From Nocardia sp. NRRL S-836 (lineage in GTDB: Bacteria; Actinomycetota; Actinomycetes; Mycobacteriales; Pseudonocardiaceae), in NCBI RefSeq assembly GCF_001279525.1, contig NZ_LGDY01000101.1, positions 62,001 through 126,000 on the forward strand: a DNA stretch of 64,000 nucleotides. The letters are read 5' to 3'. The notes under the pieces were generated by a model. It ran no database searches. It was not told where the DNA came from and was given only the letters and a program-made list of their open reading frames with translations. The number at the start of each line of letters is the position of its first letter. Position 1 is the first letter of the stretch. Shown here piece by piece: positions 7,870-16,893 of the stretch. Made by a program: the position numbers and the translations under genes.

Positions 7870-8032
7870 CCTCAAATCGCAGGTTGTACCGCCGTTACGT
7901 CCATGGCAGCCCATGACGGCCCAAGTCCGAAGTGGACCTTCCTGGTTCCCGCGAACGACCGGCACCGCGCGATGAACGCCATGCAGCCCGGCCGGTGCCA
8001 CCGTCAGGGGACTGCTTTCGCCTGACGAATGC

Positions 8033-8071
8033 GCGAAGGCCGCCCCGGAGCGCGGTCGGGGCGGCCTTCGC
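8033..8071. terminator. Strong hairpin terminator after the IniB-like gene
   Basis: Perfect 14-bp GC-rich arms GCGAAGGCCGCCCC (8033-8046) and its complement (8058-8071) around an 11-nt loop, 13 nt beyond the stop of the minus-strand gene ending at 8084. Confidence 0.7.
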
Positions 8072-8083
8072 GGACGATTGAGG

Positions 8084-8854
8084 TCAGAGGCTCAGGTCCA
8101 GGTCGTTGAGCACGCCGCCGACGTTGACGTCGGCGAGGTGGCCGGTGACGTCGCCGATGTTGCCGACGTCTCCGACGTGACCGACACCCGTCACGTCGCC
8201 GAGGTTCCCGACGTGTGACACGACGTCGCCGACGTTGCCGATCTCGTTGAGCGACAGGTCGTTGCCCGTCACGTTGCCGACAGCGGAGGTGACGTCACCG
8301 CTGAGCACGCCGTCGATGCCCAGGTCGCCGGTGCGGGCGTTGCCGGTGACGTCACCGGCCACGCCGGTGAGGTGCGTGGTGTCGAGCACGTCGGTGCCGT
8401 TGGTGATGTCGCCGACGGTGTCGGTCACCTCGAGGTCGGTGACGTTCTGCGTGACGTCGGTGACGGTGGTGGTCGGAACAACGTCCAGCGTGCCGGCGAC
8501 ATCCCCCAGGGTGTCGAAGTCGGTCGTCACGCCGTGCACGGCGGCCGCGAGACCGGAAACTGCGCCGAGTGCGGTGTTGTCCTCGATCTGCTGACCGGCG
8601 GTGTTCTGCACGGTGTTCATCAGGTCGAGCTGCTTGTCCAGCGAGAGGTCGGAGAACGAACCCAGGTCGTCCAGCATGGTGACGGGGGCGAAGTCGAGCA
8701 CCAGCGGCAGCAGCTCCTGGATGTCCGACGGGTGCACGTCACCGAGCCCGGCCGCGTCGAGGGAGCCCTGCGGGTCGAGCTGGAAGGCCGACCGGGCCTC
8801 GGGGTCGCTGAGCAGGGTGAGGGTGAAGTCGTGCAGCGTCTGCGGCAGGTCCAC
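8084..8854 (-). CDS. IniB N-terminal-domain protein with GDV-rich repeat tail
   Basis: 256 aa from GTG 8854, chosen because GGAG lies 6 nt upstream; an upstream in-frame start exists but its extra residues look unlike the family. The first ~75 residues (LPQTLHDFTLTLLSDPEARS, FQLDPQGSLDAAGLGDVHP) match the IniB N-terminal domain: a short helical unit with the DPxxRxxFxxDPxxxLxxAGL pattern. The remainder is low complexity, with repeated GDV/GNV/TDV units (GDVTGVGHVGDVGNIGDVTG). In mycobacteria iniB belongs to the iniBAC cell-wall-stress operon, but no iniA/iniC dynamin-like genes are present here. No classical signal peptide. The LuxR-type regulator divergent to it is a candidate controller. 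Confidence 0.75.
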   Translation of the reverse strand: MDLPQTLHDFTLTLLSDPEARSAFQLDPQGSLDAAGLGDVHPSDIQELLPLVLDFAPVTMLDDLGSFSDLSLDKQLDLMNTVQNTAGQQIEDNTALGAVSGLAAAVHGVTTDFDTLGDVAGTLDVVPTTTVTDVTQNVTDLEVTDTVGDITNGTDVLDTTHLTGVAGDVTGNARTGDLGIDGVLSGDVTSAVGNVTGNDLSLNEIGNVGDVVSHVGNLGDVTGVGHVGDVGNIGDVTGHLADVNVGGVLNDLDLSL

Positions 8855-9087
8855 GTCGAACTCCAGGTGCGTCGTTGTGCTTGTGCCACAAAAGCTACAA
8901 AGAGCAGAGCGCTCACCACATCGGGTGACATGCCTGGTCCTCTCAACCGAGAACTGGTCGGGGACCGCGCCCACCAGCAGTAGGGGGATAGGGGGTATCT
9001 CCTCATTTCCGCCTCGTGACCAAACCCGAACGGGTGATGCACCGAACCACCGGTGAACAGATCGGTCACCAGGAGGTACACGCGCTC

Positions 9088-11391
9088 ATGTCCCCGATGT
9101 CGGACACGCCCTTGTTCCTCGACAGCGGGACCATCCGAACGCTCGAACGCGCTCGTACCGCGGACCACGTCGTGCTGACCGGTCCGGCCGGCTGCGGGAA
9201 GACCACGCTGCTGCGCACCTTCGACCAGCCGATCGTCGTCGACGACGGGCACACGCTCGTCGATGACGAGGCCGACCGCCTGCTGGCCGAGGTGGCCGCC
9301 GGCGGCCACCTCGTCATCGCCCATCGGTTGTGGCCCGACAACCGGGCACTCGCCCGCCTCGTCAACGCCCTGCCCGGCGGCTCCGTGGTCCGCGTGCAGC
9401 TGCGGCCCCTGTCCCGCGACCACGTCCGCTCCCTCGCCGCGCACGTCCTGGGCACCGAGGTGAGCGAGGAGCTCGCAGACCGCCTGCACAAGCGAACGGG
9501 TGGCACGCCGGGGTTTGTGCTGGACGAGCTCGCCGGGGATCTGCACACCGCGTTCGCCCGCCACTTCGACGGCTTGTCCATCGCCGCGACCGATCTGCTT
9601 CTGGCCCGTGCTCTTGGCGCTCCCTTCGACGTGAGACTGCTCGCGACAGTGCTGACGCTGGACATGCACACGGTGTCGCAGTCGATCGAGGCACTGAGAT
9701 CAGCGGGCCTGCTCACGATCGACGGAGCACCGGTTCCCGCCGCTGCCGACGCCATCACAGCGCTCGCACCGGCGGAGCGGCGGGCCGGCCTGCTTCGCGC
9801 ACTCGCTCTCAGCCAGGCCGAACGTGCGCAACCGGTGTCGGTCTACGCACGGCAGTTGCTGCAGCTCGGCGCGGTGGGTCACGAGCTCCTCGACGTGTTT
9901 TCCGCTGCAGGCCACGAAGTGATCAACGACAGCCCGGCACTGGCAGCACAGCTGTTCACCGCTGCGGGCCAGGGATCTTCCACGTCCGCGGCGCGGGCCC
10001 GCGCCCTCAGCGGTGATCTCGACGGTGCTCTGGAGGCCGTGGACCTCGGCCACGGCGACCCGGACGCGTTGCTGGTCGCCGCGACCGTGCTGACGCTGCG
10101 AGGACAGGTCGGTCGCGGCGGGGAACTGCTCCGGCGTTCGGGCAACAGCCTCGCGCTCGACTTCGCCGTGACCGGTCTGCTCGGCGCCGGCCGGCTGGAG
10201 GAGGCACGCACGATCCAGCTCGGCGCACAGTCCCGGCCCGCCACATCCTTCACCGGTGCCCTCGGGCACCGCCTCGGTGACGTGGTGCTCGAGACGGTCA
10301 CCGGATCGCCGATGGCCGCCCTCGCCGCCGCGGTGGCCACAGCGGGAGTGAACCAGGCCGGTTCCCGCACCGCGGTGCATCCGGACAGCCCCACCGCGCT
10401 CGCCGCACTGATCTGCGTGCACGCGGGCGAACTGACGGTGGCGAAGTCGTTGCTCGTCAAGGCCGTGCACGGTGACGACGGCAGGGGCCTGCACTCCGAT
10501 CGGCACCAGTTGCTGCTGGCGTACGCGGAGCTCTTCGGCGGTGACGTTCAAGCGGCCCAGCGACTCGTGCGCCCGGACGCGCTCAGGGAACCTCGAGAGG
10601 CCCTGTTCGCCGCGGCGCTGCACCTGGGGATCACCCGCCGTGCCGGGGATCTCCGCGCCCTGAGGTCGGCGTGGGAACCGGCCCAGCGGGCCCTCGTCGT
10701 GCACCCCGTCGACCTCTACACGCTGATCCCGTTGGCCGAGATCGCCGTCGCCGCGGCCAGAGTCGGTCAGTTCCACCGGGTGCGGACACATCTCGACGAG
10801 GTGTGGTCACTGCTCGACGAACTGGGCAATCCTCCGTTGTGGTCGGCGCTCCCGCGATGGCACGCATTCCACGCCGCGCTGCTCCTGGGTGAGCACGCCG
10901 CGACGACGAAACACCTGGCAGCGCTGCAGGAAGCAGCGGACGCACTGCCGTTCGCCCGGGCACTGCACGCCGCCGCACAGTGCTGGAGCCTGGTCGGTCG
11001 TGGCGAGGTGGATCACGCGCGGGTCGAGTCGGCGGCCCAAGAACTGCACGCCCACGGCATGTGCACGGACGCGGCCAGGCTCGCCGGACACGCGGCCATG
11101 CACACCACCGACCGCAAGACGATGACCCGCCTTCTCGACATCGCCCGGCAGTACCACGCCACACCCGGCGGGCAGGACAACGCCGGCACGGACGTCCTGA
11201 GCGAACGCGAACAGGAAGTGGCCGCGCTGGTGCGTGACGGACTCACCTACCGCGAGGTCGGCGACGCGCTGTTCATCTCGGCCAAAACCGTCGAGCACCA
11301 CGTCACCCGCATCCGCAACAAGCTCGGCGCCAAGAATCGGCGCGAACTCGAACGGGTCCTGGAAACCGCCGACCTCTCCGCGGCCAAGTGA
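9088..11391 (+). CDS. Large ATP-binding LuxR-family transcriptional regulator
   Basis: 767 aa from ATG 9088 (AGGAGGT at 9071-9077). The Walker A motif GPAGCGKTT sits at residues 32-40; VIVVDDGHTLVDDE-type residues shortly after give the Walker B region. A long helical, TPR-like middle follows. The last ~60 residues form a LuxR HTH (VLSEREQEVAALVRDGLTYR, then ISAKTVEHHVTRIRNKLGAK). This is the layout of LAL/MalT-type regulators, which switch on promoters after ATP and ligand binding. It is divergent from the IniB-like gene and upstream of two secreted-protein genes, so a role in controlling cell-surface proteins is a reasonable inference. Confidence 0.85.
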   Translation: MSPMSDTPLFLDSGTIRTLERARTADHVVLTGPAGCGKTTLLRTFDQPIVVDDGHTLVDDEADRLLAEVAAGGHLVIAHRLWPDNRALARLVNALPGGSVVRVQLRPLSRDHVRSLAAHVLGTEVSEELADRLHKRTGGTPGFVLDELAGDLHTAFARHFDGLSIAATDLLLARALGAPFDVRLLATVLTLDMHTVSQSIEALRSAGLLTIDGAPVPAAADAITALAPAERRAGLLRALALSQAERAQPVSVYARQLLQLGAVGHELLDVFSAAGHEVINDSPALAAQLFTAAGQGSSTSAARARALSGDLDGALEAVDLGHGDPDALLVAATVLTLRGQVGRGGELLRRSGNSLALDFAVTGLLGAGRLEEARTIQLGAQSRPATSFTGALGHRLGDVVLETVTGSPMAALAAAVATAGVNQAGSRTAVHPDSPTALAALICVHAGELTVAKSLLVKAVHGDDGRGLHSDRHQLLLAYAELFGGDVQAAQRLVRPDALREPREALFAAALHLGITRRAGDLRALRSAWEPAQRALVVHPVDLYTLIPLAEIAVAAARVGQFHRVRTHLDEVWSLLDELGNPPLWSALPRWHAFHAALLLGEHAATTKHLAALQEAADALPFARALHAAAQCWSLVGRGEVDHARVESAAQELHAHGMCTDAARLAGHAAMHTTDRKTMTRLLDIARQYHATPGGQDNAGTDVLSEREQEVAALVRDGLTYREVGDALFISAKTVEHHVTRIRNKLGAKNRRELERVLETADLSAAK

Positions 11392-11619
11392 TACGTCGAA
11401 TGCTGATGCGGAACGCAACCGCTCATCTCACAAGTGATCACAGTGCGTTATCAACGCCGCTCTGGCTCGTATCGCAAAGTAGTTCGAGATAGACGTTTCA
11501 AACTATTTCAGCCCTACTGAGCTGCGAAGACAAAAAATCTCCACTTTCGAGTGAACCGCTCCCCGAAGAGCTCCGAATACCAGATGTACAGATGCGGATT
11601 CGTGAGAGGAGGTGATTAC
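11392..11619. promoter_or_regulatory. AT-richer leader before secreted-protein gene
   Basis: 228 bp, visibly less GC-rich than its surroundings (for example 11480-11540). No gene seen. The ribosome site AGGAGGTGA at 11607-11615 is unusually strong and fixes the start at 11620. A promoter for the secreted-protein gene is expected here, but I cannot assign -35/-10 boxes. Confidence 0.4.
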
Positions 11620-12444
11620 ATGAAGTTGACGTGTTCCACAACACTTCGGCGCACACTTGGCGTGGCCGGGTTGCTCATCGGATTCGGACTTCTCTCAGCG
11701 GGAGTGGCCAGTGCTGATGACGGCGACTCATCCGGCCTGCTGGGCGGAGTCGCAACTCTCGTCTCCCCGCTGACTGACGCGGTCACACCGGTAGCGCGGC
11801 AGGCGGCGCCGGTGACGAGCGCCGTCGCGGCAGTGGCAGATCCGGTGCTGAAGCCGGTCTTGACGGCTGCAGCGCCGCTAGCCGAACCTGTGCTGGCACC
11901 GCTGGCTCCGACGCTTGACTCCGTCACACAGGTCCTGAGTCCGGCTATCGAGCCTCTCCGGCCCGTGACGGCGCCGCTGCTCACCCCTGTGGTGAACTCG
12001 GTGCGGGACGTGCCGGTCGTACCGAGGATCGCGGAACCATTGGTGGCACAGCAGTCCGCTCCGGCGGACGTCGTACCACCGATCACGGTGCCCGTCGTTC
12101 CGCAGGCACCGCTGACGCCGGTATCGGTGCAGGCGGCGGAGGTACAGGCCGTGACGCTGTCTGATCGCGTTGCCGCAGTGCTCGAAGTAGCGCAGTGGCA
12201 ACGAATCTCCGTGCCTGCTGTGGCGCCGCCGATCGAGGCTCCGTCCTCGCCGTCACCTGACCTGCCGCTCACGCTGCCCGGCACGACGGGGTCGGCGTCA
12301 TCGAGTGGATCGACGAGTCCCGCAGTCGCGGATCTTCCCGCAGGATCCGGAGTCGGTCCGGACAGCGAGCCGCTCGCGGTGATCGCAGATCACCAGGTCC
12401 ACGGGTCGTGGTGCTACTACTACGGCCGAAGTCATCCCAGTTGA
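11620..12444 (+). CDS. Secreted Val/Pro/Ala-rich protein
   Basis: 274 aa. The signal peptide has two Arg, a hydrophobic core and cleavage near VASA-DD (residue ~33). The mature start DDGDSSGLLGGVATLV shares the GLLGGV motif with the next gene's product. The body is low complexity with repeating P-V/L-T-A-P units (VTPVARQAAPVTSAVAAVAD, PLAEPVLAPLAPTLD), and the tail ends CYYYGRSHPS with a single Cys. It is probably an exported, extended cell-wall-associated protein. No enzymatic domain is visible and I do not recognise a named family. Confidence 0.7.
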   Translation: MKLTCSTTLRRTLGVAGLLIGFGLLSAGVASADDGDSSGLLGGVATLVSPLTDAVTPVARQAAPVTSAVAAVADPVLKPVLTAAAPLAEPVLAPLAPTLDSVTQVLSPAIEPLRPVTAPLLTPVVNSVRDVPVVPRIAEPLVAQQSAPADVVPPITVPVVPQAPLTPVSVQAAEVQAVTLSDRVAAVLEVAQWQRISVPAVAPPIEAPSSPSPDLPLTLPGTTGSASSSGSTSPAVADLPAGSGVGPDSEPLAVIADHQVHGSWCYYYGRSHPS

Positions 12445-12502
12445 TCAATCCTGCCAACCAAGCCGACGAGATCACCAAGCTTGATTGACAGGAAGGTTCG
12501 AC

Positions 12503-14059
12503 ATGCACAGCTATGTGCGACGCGGTCTTGTGGCCGCAGCGTTCTCGGGAGGCTTCCTCCTGTTCGGAACGGCGATGGCGAGCGCCGACACGGGAGGCAA
12601 CGGCCTCCTGGGCGGCGTCGGCGACGTCGTGCACTCCGTTGTGAACGGCGGCAACGGCGGTGACTCGGGCAAGGGCGGTAACGCCACCAGCTCGAACACC
12701 GCGCGGTCGGGTAACTCCGGTGACTCGGGCAACTCGGGTTCGACCGGCGGCAACAGCGCCTACGGCCTGTGCGTGCTGGCCGAGTGCCACACGAGCGTCA
12801 GCTCAGGCGACTCAGGTGACACCGGTGCCACGGGTTCGACCGGTGACGCTTCCAACCACAGCACCACCGTGGGCGGGAACTCCGGTTCCGCCGGAAACGG
12901 TGGCGACGCCACCGCCACCGGCCGATCGGGGAACGGCGACGCGACCGCGGGCAACGGCGGTGACTCGGGCAAGGGCGGTAACGCCACCAGCTCGAACACC
13001 GCGCGGTCGGGCAACTCCGGTAACTCGGGCAACTCGGGTTCGACCGGTGGCAACAGCGCCTACGGCCTGTGCGTGCTGGCCGAGTGCCACACGAGCGTGA
13101 GCTCAGGCGACTCGGGAAACACCGGTGCCACGGGTTCGACCGGTGACGCTTCCAACCACAGCAACACCGTGGGCGGAAACTCCGGTTCCGCCGGCAACGG
13201 CGGCGATGCGGCCGTCCTGACCAAGGACCAGAAGTGGGGCCACCACAGCAAGTCCGGCTCCACCGAGGCCACCGCGGGCAACGGCGGCAACTCCGGTAAC
13301 GGCGGCAACGCCAAGAGCTCGAACAAGGCCACCAGCGGAAACTCGGGTGACTCCGGGAACTCGGGTGCCACCGGCGGCAACAAGGCGCTCGTGTACACGG
13401 TCGGTTCCGAGCGGGGTCACGGCTGGTCCTGGGACGACACGAAGTCCTGGACCAAGGTGACCTCGGGCGACTCCGGCGACACGGGTGCCACCGGCTCGAC
13501 CGGTGGGGCGTGGAACCACAGCGCCACCAAGGCCGGCAACTCCGGCTCGGCCGGAGACGGCGGCGACGCCTGGGCCGTGACCGAGCAGAACAGGCCCTGG
13601 AACCACGGCAAGTGGAGCAGGCACAACAGGTCCGGCTCCGCTGAGGCCACCGCGGGCAACGGAGGCAACTCCGGTGACGGCGGCAACTCCGGTGACGGCG
13701 GCAACGCCACCAGCTCGAACAACGCCACCACCGGGAACTCGGGTGACTCCGGGGACTCCGGTAACACCGGCGGCAACACGGCAGTGGTGAAGACCGAGAA
13801 CAAGAACCAGCAGTGGTCGGGCCACCGCGGCGACAAGTGCCACGGCTGGAAGCACCACGGTTGGAAGCACAGCTGGAACAACCACGGCACCACGTCCTGG
13901 ACCGAGATCACCTCGGGCAACTCCGGTGACACCGGTGCCACGGGTTCGACCGGTGACGCGGCCAACCACAGCAGCACGGTCGGTGGACACTCCGGTCCTG
14001 CGGGCGACGGCGGCGACGCCACGTCCTGGACCCACGGCAAGCACTCCGTGAAGGCGTAA
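12503..14059 (+). CDS. Secreted Gly-rich, collagen-like repeat protein
   Basis: 518 aa from ATG 12503 (AGGAAGG upstream). The signal peptide is MHSYVRRGLVAAAFSGGFLL..., cleaved near MASA-DT, followed by GGNGLLGGVGDVV, the motif shared with the preceding gene. The rest is four tandem ~100-126-aa units, starting near nt 12647, 12947, 13274 and 13652, rich in G, S, N, T. They contain runs of Gly-x-y triplets (GDSGDTGATGSTGD). Units 1 and 2 hold the Cys pair GLCVLAECHTS; units 3 and 4 instead carry Trp/His/Lys-rich inserts (DKCHGWKHHGWKH). Probably a surface-exposed fibrous protein. It ends at a strong terminator. Confidence 0.75.
   Translation: MHSYVRRGLVAAAFSGGFLLFGTAMASADTGGNGLLGGVGDVVHSVVNGGNGGDSGKGGNATSSNTARSGNSGDSGNSGSTGGNSAYGLCVLAECHTSVSSGDSGDTGATGSTGDASNHSTTVGGNSGSAGNGGDATATGRSGNGDATAGNGGDSGKGGNATSSNTARSGNSGNSGNSGSTGGNSAYGLCVLAECHTSVSSGDSGNTGATGSTGDASNHSNTVGGNSGSAGNGGDAAVLTKDQKWGHHSKSGSTEATAGNGGNSGNGGNAKSSNKATSGNSGDSGNSGATGGNKALVYTVGSERGHGWSWDDTKSWTKVTSGDSGDTGATGSTGGAWNHSATKAGNSGSAGDGGDAWAVTEQNRPWNHGKWSRHNRSGSAEATAGNGGNSGDGGNSGDGGNATSSNNATTGNSGDSGDSGNTGGNTAVVKTENKNQQWSGHRGDKCHGWKHHGWKHSWNNHGTTSWTEITSGNSGDTGATGSTGDAANHSSTVGGHSGPAGDGGDATSWTHGKHSVKA
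12647..13990 (+). repeat. Tandem ~300-380 bp coding repeats
   Basis: Starts near 12647, 12947, 13274 and 13652. The first two copies are exactly 300 bp apart and nearly identical (compare 12661-12860 with 12961-13160). Later copies diverge and are 327 and 378 bp long. All multiples of three, so the frame is kept. Confidence 0.8.
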
Positions 14060-14076
14060 CCACCAGGTGATCACAG

Positions 14077-14107
14077 GGGCGGGGCCGACTCCTTGTCGGC
14101 CCCGCCC
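14077..14107 (+). terminator. Terminator of the collagen-like gene
   Basis: 13-bp perfect arms GGGCGGGGCCGAC (14077-14089) and complement (14095-14107), 5-nt loop, followed by TTCTGCTT. Confidence 0.8.
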
Positions 14108-14623
14108 TTCTGCTTGTGCCAGCCTTCGTCCTGGTGTCGCGTGGCGACCGCGCCACCGCCTGTGGCAGACAGGTCGAGCGGGTGTGGCGGCCGCTGGTGG
14201 AGGACGAGCGAGCGGGTGAGGTCCTGCTGGACGTCTCAGCAGGGCGTTCCGTTCGAAGTGGTACGGAGCCAACCTGCGGCTCGTGCGAAGGCCGCACGGT
14301 CTCTGCAGGCGGTGCGTGCCGTGGGTCGGCGGGAGCCTGGCCGCCGGCCGTAGTTCGAGGCTGCCGCGGATCCCACGGGATCCGTGCCTACCTGTCGGTT
14401 CCATTGGCTCTGCCCGGCACGTGCAAGGGGGCGCGACCTGCGTCGGCTCCTCGACATCCCGCCCGGGACCCTGTCGAGACACCAGACTGGTTCGGATGTG
14501 GCTCAGCGCCAGAGCACGACCCACAGCCACGGCGCCGACGGGGCGTCGACAACCGTTGGGAGTGGGGAGAGCAGCAAGGAGCTGCAGCCCCTCCAGCGTG
14601 ACTCTGGCGCTGAGGATGTTCGA
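14108..14623. other. Gene-free stretch
   Basis: About 500 bp with no convincing coding frame. The open frames here have no recognisable protein features. I see no repeat or RNA gene. Confidence 0.5.
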
Positions 14624-15142
14624 TCAGCGGTGCAACTGACCACGCACCGCGCCCGCCGGGTGCTCAGCGTTGTGCACGTTCACGTAGAACTGAGCGGGCG
14701 TGCGAGCGACTTCCCTGGCCAGGCCGCGGTCGACACGGGTGCAGCTGTAGCTCGTGCCATCGGACGGTGCCGCCAGGTCTACCACCACAGGCCCCGCCGT
14801 ACCCGCGGTCCCGCGGTGGATGTGTGCGGCACTCGCGGTCTGGATCTTCCTCACCGTCAGGCTGACGCAGACCTTGCCGCTGGTGACCCAGACGACCGCG
14901 TGGCCCCGTCCGTCCGGGTCACCCGGCCCAGGCACCTCGGCCTGACCGGTCAGCTGCGCATACCGGTGCTGGCCGCCGAGCCCCAGCCCGAGATCCAGAT
15001 CGAGTCCCAGGCCCAGCTCGACACCGGAACTGTCAGCGTGATGTGAACCGTGGTCATCAGCGAGCGCGGCAGGTGCTGTAACTCCTGCGAGCGTGACTGC
15101 AACCGCGGTGGGAACAACTAACAAGCGAACTAGGCGCTTCAC
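14624..15142 (-). CDS. Secreted CHRD-domain protein
   Basis: 172 aa from GTG 15142 (AGGAGG 5 nt upstream). Signal peptide of ~30 residues ending APAALA-DD. A short Gly/Leu/Asp repeat (LGLGLDLDLGLGLGG) is followed by a CHRD domain (about 60-172) with YAQLTGQAEVPGPGDPDGRG, SAAHIHRGTAGTAGPVVVDL and FYVNVHNAEHPAGAVRGQL. CHRD domains occur in secreted proteins, often with a His-rich core; their bacterial function is not established. Codon 8 is the rare TTA (15121-15119), which in Streptomyces would make translation depend on bldA tRNA. Probably co-transcribed with the DUF4383 gene upstream. Confidence 0.8.
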   Translation of the reverse strand: MKRLVRLLVVPTAVAVTLAGVTAPAALADDHGSHHADSSGVELGLGLDLDLGLGLGGQHRYAQLTGQAEVPGPGDPDGRGHAVVWVTSGKVCVSLTVRKIQTASAAHIHRGTAGTAGPVVVDLAAPSDGTSYSCTRVDRGLAREVARTPAQFYVNVHNAEHPAGAVRGQLHR

Positions 15143-15258
15143 CGAAACCTCCTGATAGGACAACGAGTGGTCGTTCCACTGGAAAGGCGCGACGAGGGTG
15201 GCCGATCGGTCACGGTGCAGACCGCGACCGCTGTGCACCCGATCGCCGGCTGCTTCGC

Positions 15259-15699
15259 TCAGAGACGGCGGCCTAGCAGTGCGCCAGACGCGACCATCCC
15301 CAGCCCCAGGCCGAGGTGCAGCCAGTTGTCCGCGGTGTTCACCGGAACGAAGTTCGCCGCACTGTTGTGGTCGATGACCAGGCCGTACAGCCACAGGACC
15401 AGGTAAATCACGCCGCCGCCCACCAGGAAGAGCCGAGCACCGCCGGCTGTGCGGGCCAACAGCAGACCGGCGACGCCGAACGCGGCATGCACCAGGTTGT
15501 GCAGCACTGAGACCGCGAAGATCCCCAGCAGCAGCGCCCCGGCTTCGTGTCCGGCGAACGTGAGCTGGTCGTGGTTGGCGGTGATGCCGGGGATGAACCC
15601 GAGGATGCCGACGAGCAAGAAGACCGCCCCGACGACAGCGGCCACTACCTGCACAGGTCGCTGGACTTGCGAGCGTTGGTTCGAACGGGAGGACGTCAC
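15259..15699 (-). CDS. DUF4383-family membrane protein
   Basis: 146 aa, GTG start preceded by GAGGTGAG. Four hydrophobic helices: about 19-40 (VVAAVVGAVFLLVGILGFIP), 55-75 (ALLLGIFAVSVLHNLVHAAF), 80-105 and 122-142. The pattern GFIPGIT ... HNLVHAAFGVAGL ... VPVNTADNWLHLGLGLGM is the DUF4383 signature, in which His and Asn-rich helix ends recur. Function unknown. The CHRD gene lies ~120 bp downstream on the same strand. Confidence 0.85.
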   Translation of the reverse strand: MTSSRSNQRSQVQRPVQVVAAVVGAVFLLVGILGFIPGITANHDQLTFAGHEAGALLLGIFAVSVLHNLVHAAFGVAGLLLARTAGGARLFLVGGGVIYLVLWLYGLVIDHNSAANFVPVNTADNWLHLGLGLGMVASGALLGRRL

Positions 15700-16381
15700 G
15701 ACATCTCACCTCTTTGCTCGAAAATGGGTGGAAGCCTCACTACGAGAGGTTCGTGACCTGGACCACTGCGGATTGGTCGAATCGGCCATGAGGCACCACG
15801 CCGCGATCTCACTCGATTGGCTGAGCCCGACGGCGGAAGTGATCCGCCCCAGTGCCGTCGTGCGGATGGGTTGTGCGCGGGTCCGTACAGACCTGGTTCA
15901 GCCGAGGCAGGGCGGCGCCGTTGCTGAACGGGGAGCGGAGACGGAGAAGGGCGCGATGGAACTCGCATGATCGAGGCAACATCCGACCCGAGGAACGAGT
16001 GCTGCCTCTGCGCCACCGGGTCGGGTCGCACAGCGTGGCCTGAGGGCGTTCGGTTCGCAAAGTGGGACCGCACTCCAGGCGGCTCGGCGGTCAGCGCCGG
16101 CTTCTCCGCGGCCGCGAGTTTGACTTCGTATCCGTGGAAGGATCGTCGCGCGCCCGGTGGACCGGACCTGATCCGGCCCGACAAGCCCAGCTCGGTAAGA
16201 CGGTAAGCACATCGATGCCGTACCCGCGATGGCGGTTGAGCGGTGGAACTGGCGGCGCGACGACCAGAAAATCGCCGCGAGTAGGTGTTTCCGGTTGACT
16301 CGGTGCATCATGGGTTTTAGTGCTGGTCGGGCGGGGTCGGTGCTCAGGAGCAGTGTTGCCACTCCTAAGGACGTGAGGCGC
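15700..16381. other. Gene-free stretch
   Basis: About 680 bp between the divergent DUF4383 gene and the broken ATP-binding gene. Open frames exist on both strands, but none shows family-like residues. I see no named element; it must contain both promoters. Confidence 0.4.
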
Positions 16382-16804
16382 GTGCATCGCACCAGCGACA
16401 CGGATGACGACCCCAGATTCAGCTCCATGCAGTTCACCCGTGACGCTGGCCAAGCCGCGGCGGCCCGGCGCTGGACACGCTAGACGCTGCATGATGTCGG
16501 TGATGACGAGCTGGACGACATTCTCCTGATCGTCACGGAGCTGGTGAGCAACGCCATCGACCACGGCACGAGCCCTTACGTGCTTCGCCTGTTCCAGTCG
16601 GGAGCACCGTGCCACGTGCGGGTCGAGGTGGATGACACCAGCACGGACCTGCCGGTCCTCGGCACCTCGCGGCTGCGCGGTGATCGTGGCCGAGGCATGG
16701 TCATCGTCAACCAGCTGTGCAAAGACTGGGGCGTCATGCCAGGTCCAGAGGGTAAAACCGTCTGGGCCGAGATCACCTGCGAGCCGCAGTACCGGTCCTC
16801 GTAA
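16382..16804 (+). pseudogene. ATP-binding (HATPase_c) anti-sigma-type protein interrupted by in-frame TAG
   Basis: Reading from GTG 16382 gives FTRDAGQAAAARRWTR, then TAG (16481-16483), and in the same frame TLHDVGDDELDDILLIVTEL and onward to 16804. The two parts together form a RsbW-type ATPase of ~140 aa: N box ELVSNAIDHG, G1-like VEVDDTST, G2-like RGDRGRGMVIV and the closing KTVWAEITCE. A single CAG-to-TAG change would explain the break. Restarting at GTG 16544 would lose the N-terminal helix and the Glu of the N box, so a working kinase from there is doubtful. The STAS and ANTAR genes nearby are natural partners. Confidence 0.75.
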
Positions 16805-16893
16805 CGCACGCGTAGGCGAGCACCTGCAGGCATCGACCAGGGTCCGCCGCTGGCTGCTCGACGACAGCGCGCGACCGGGCGGCGATCACGCAT

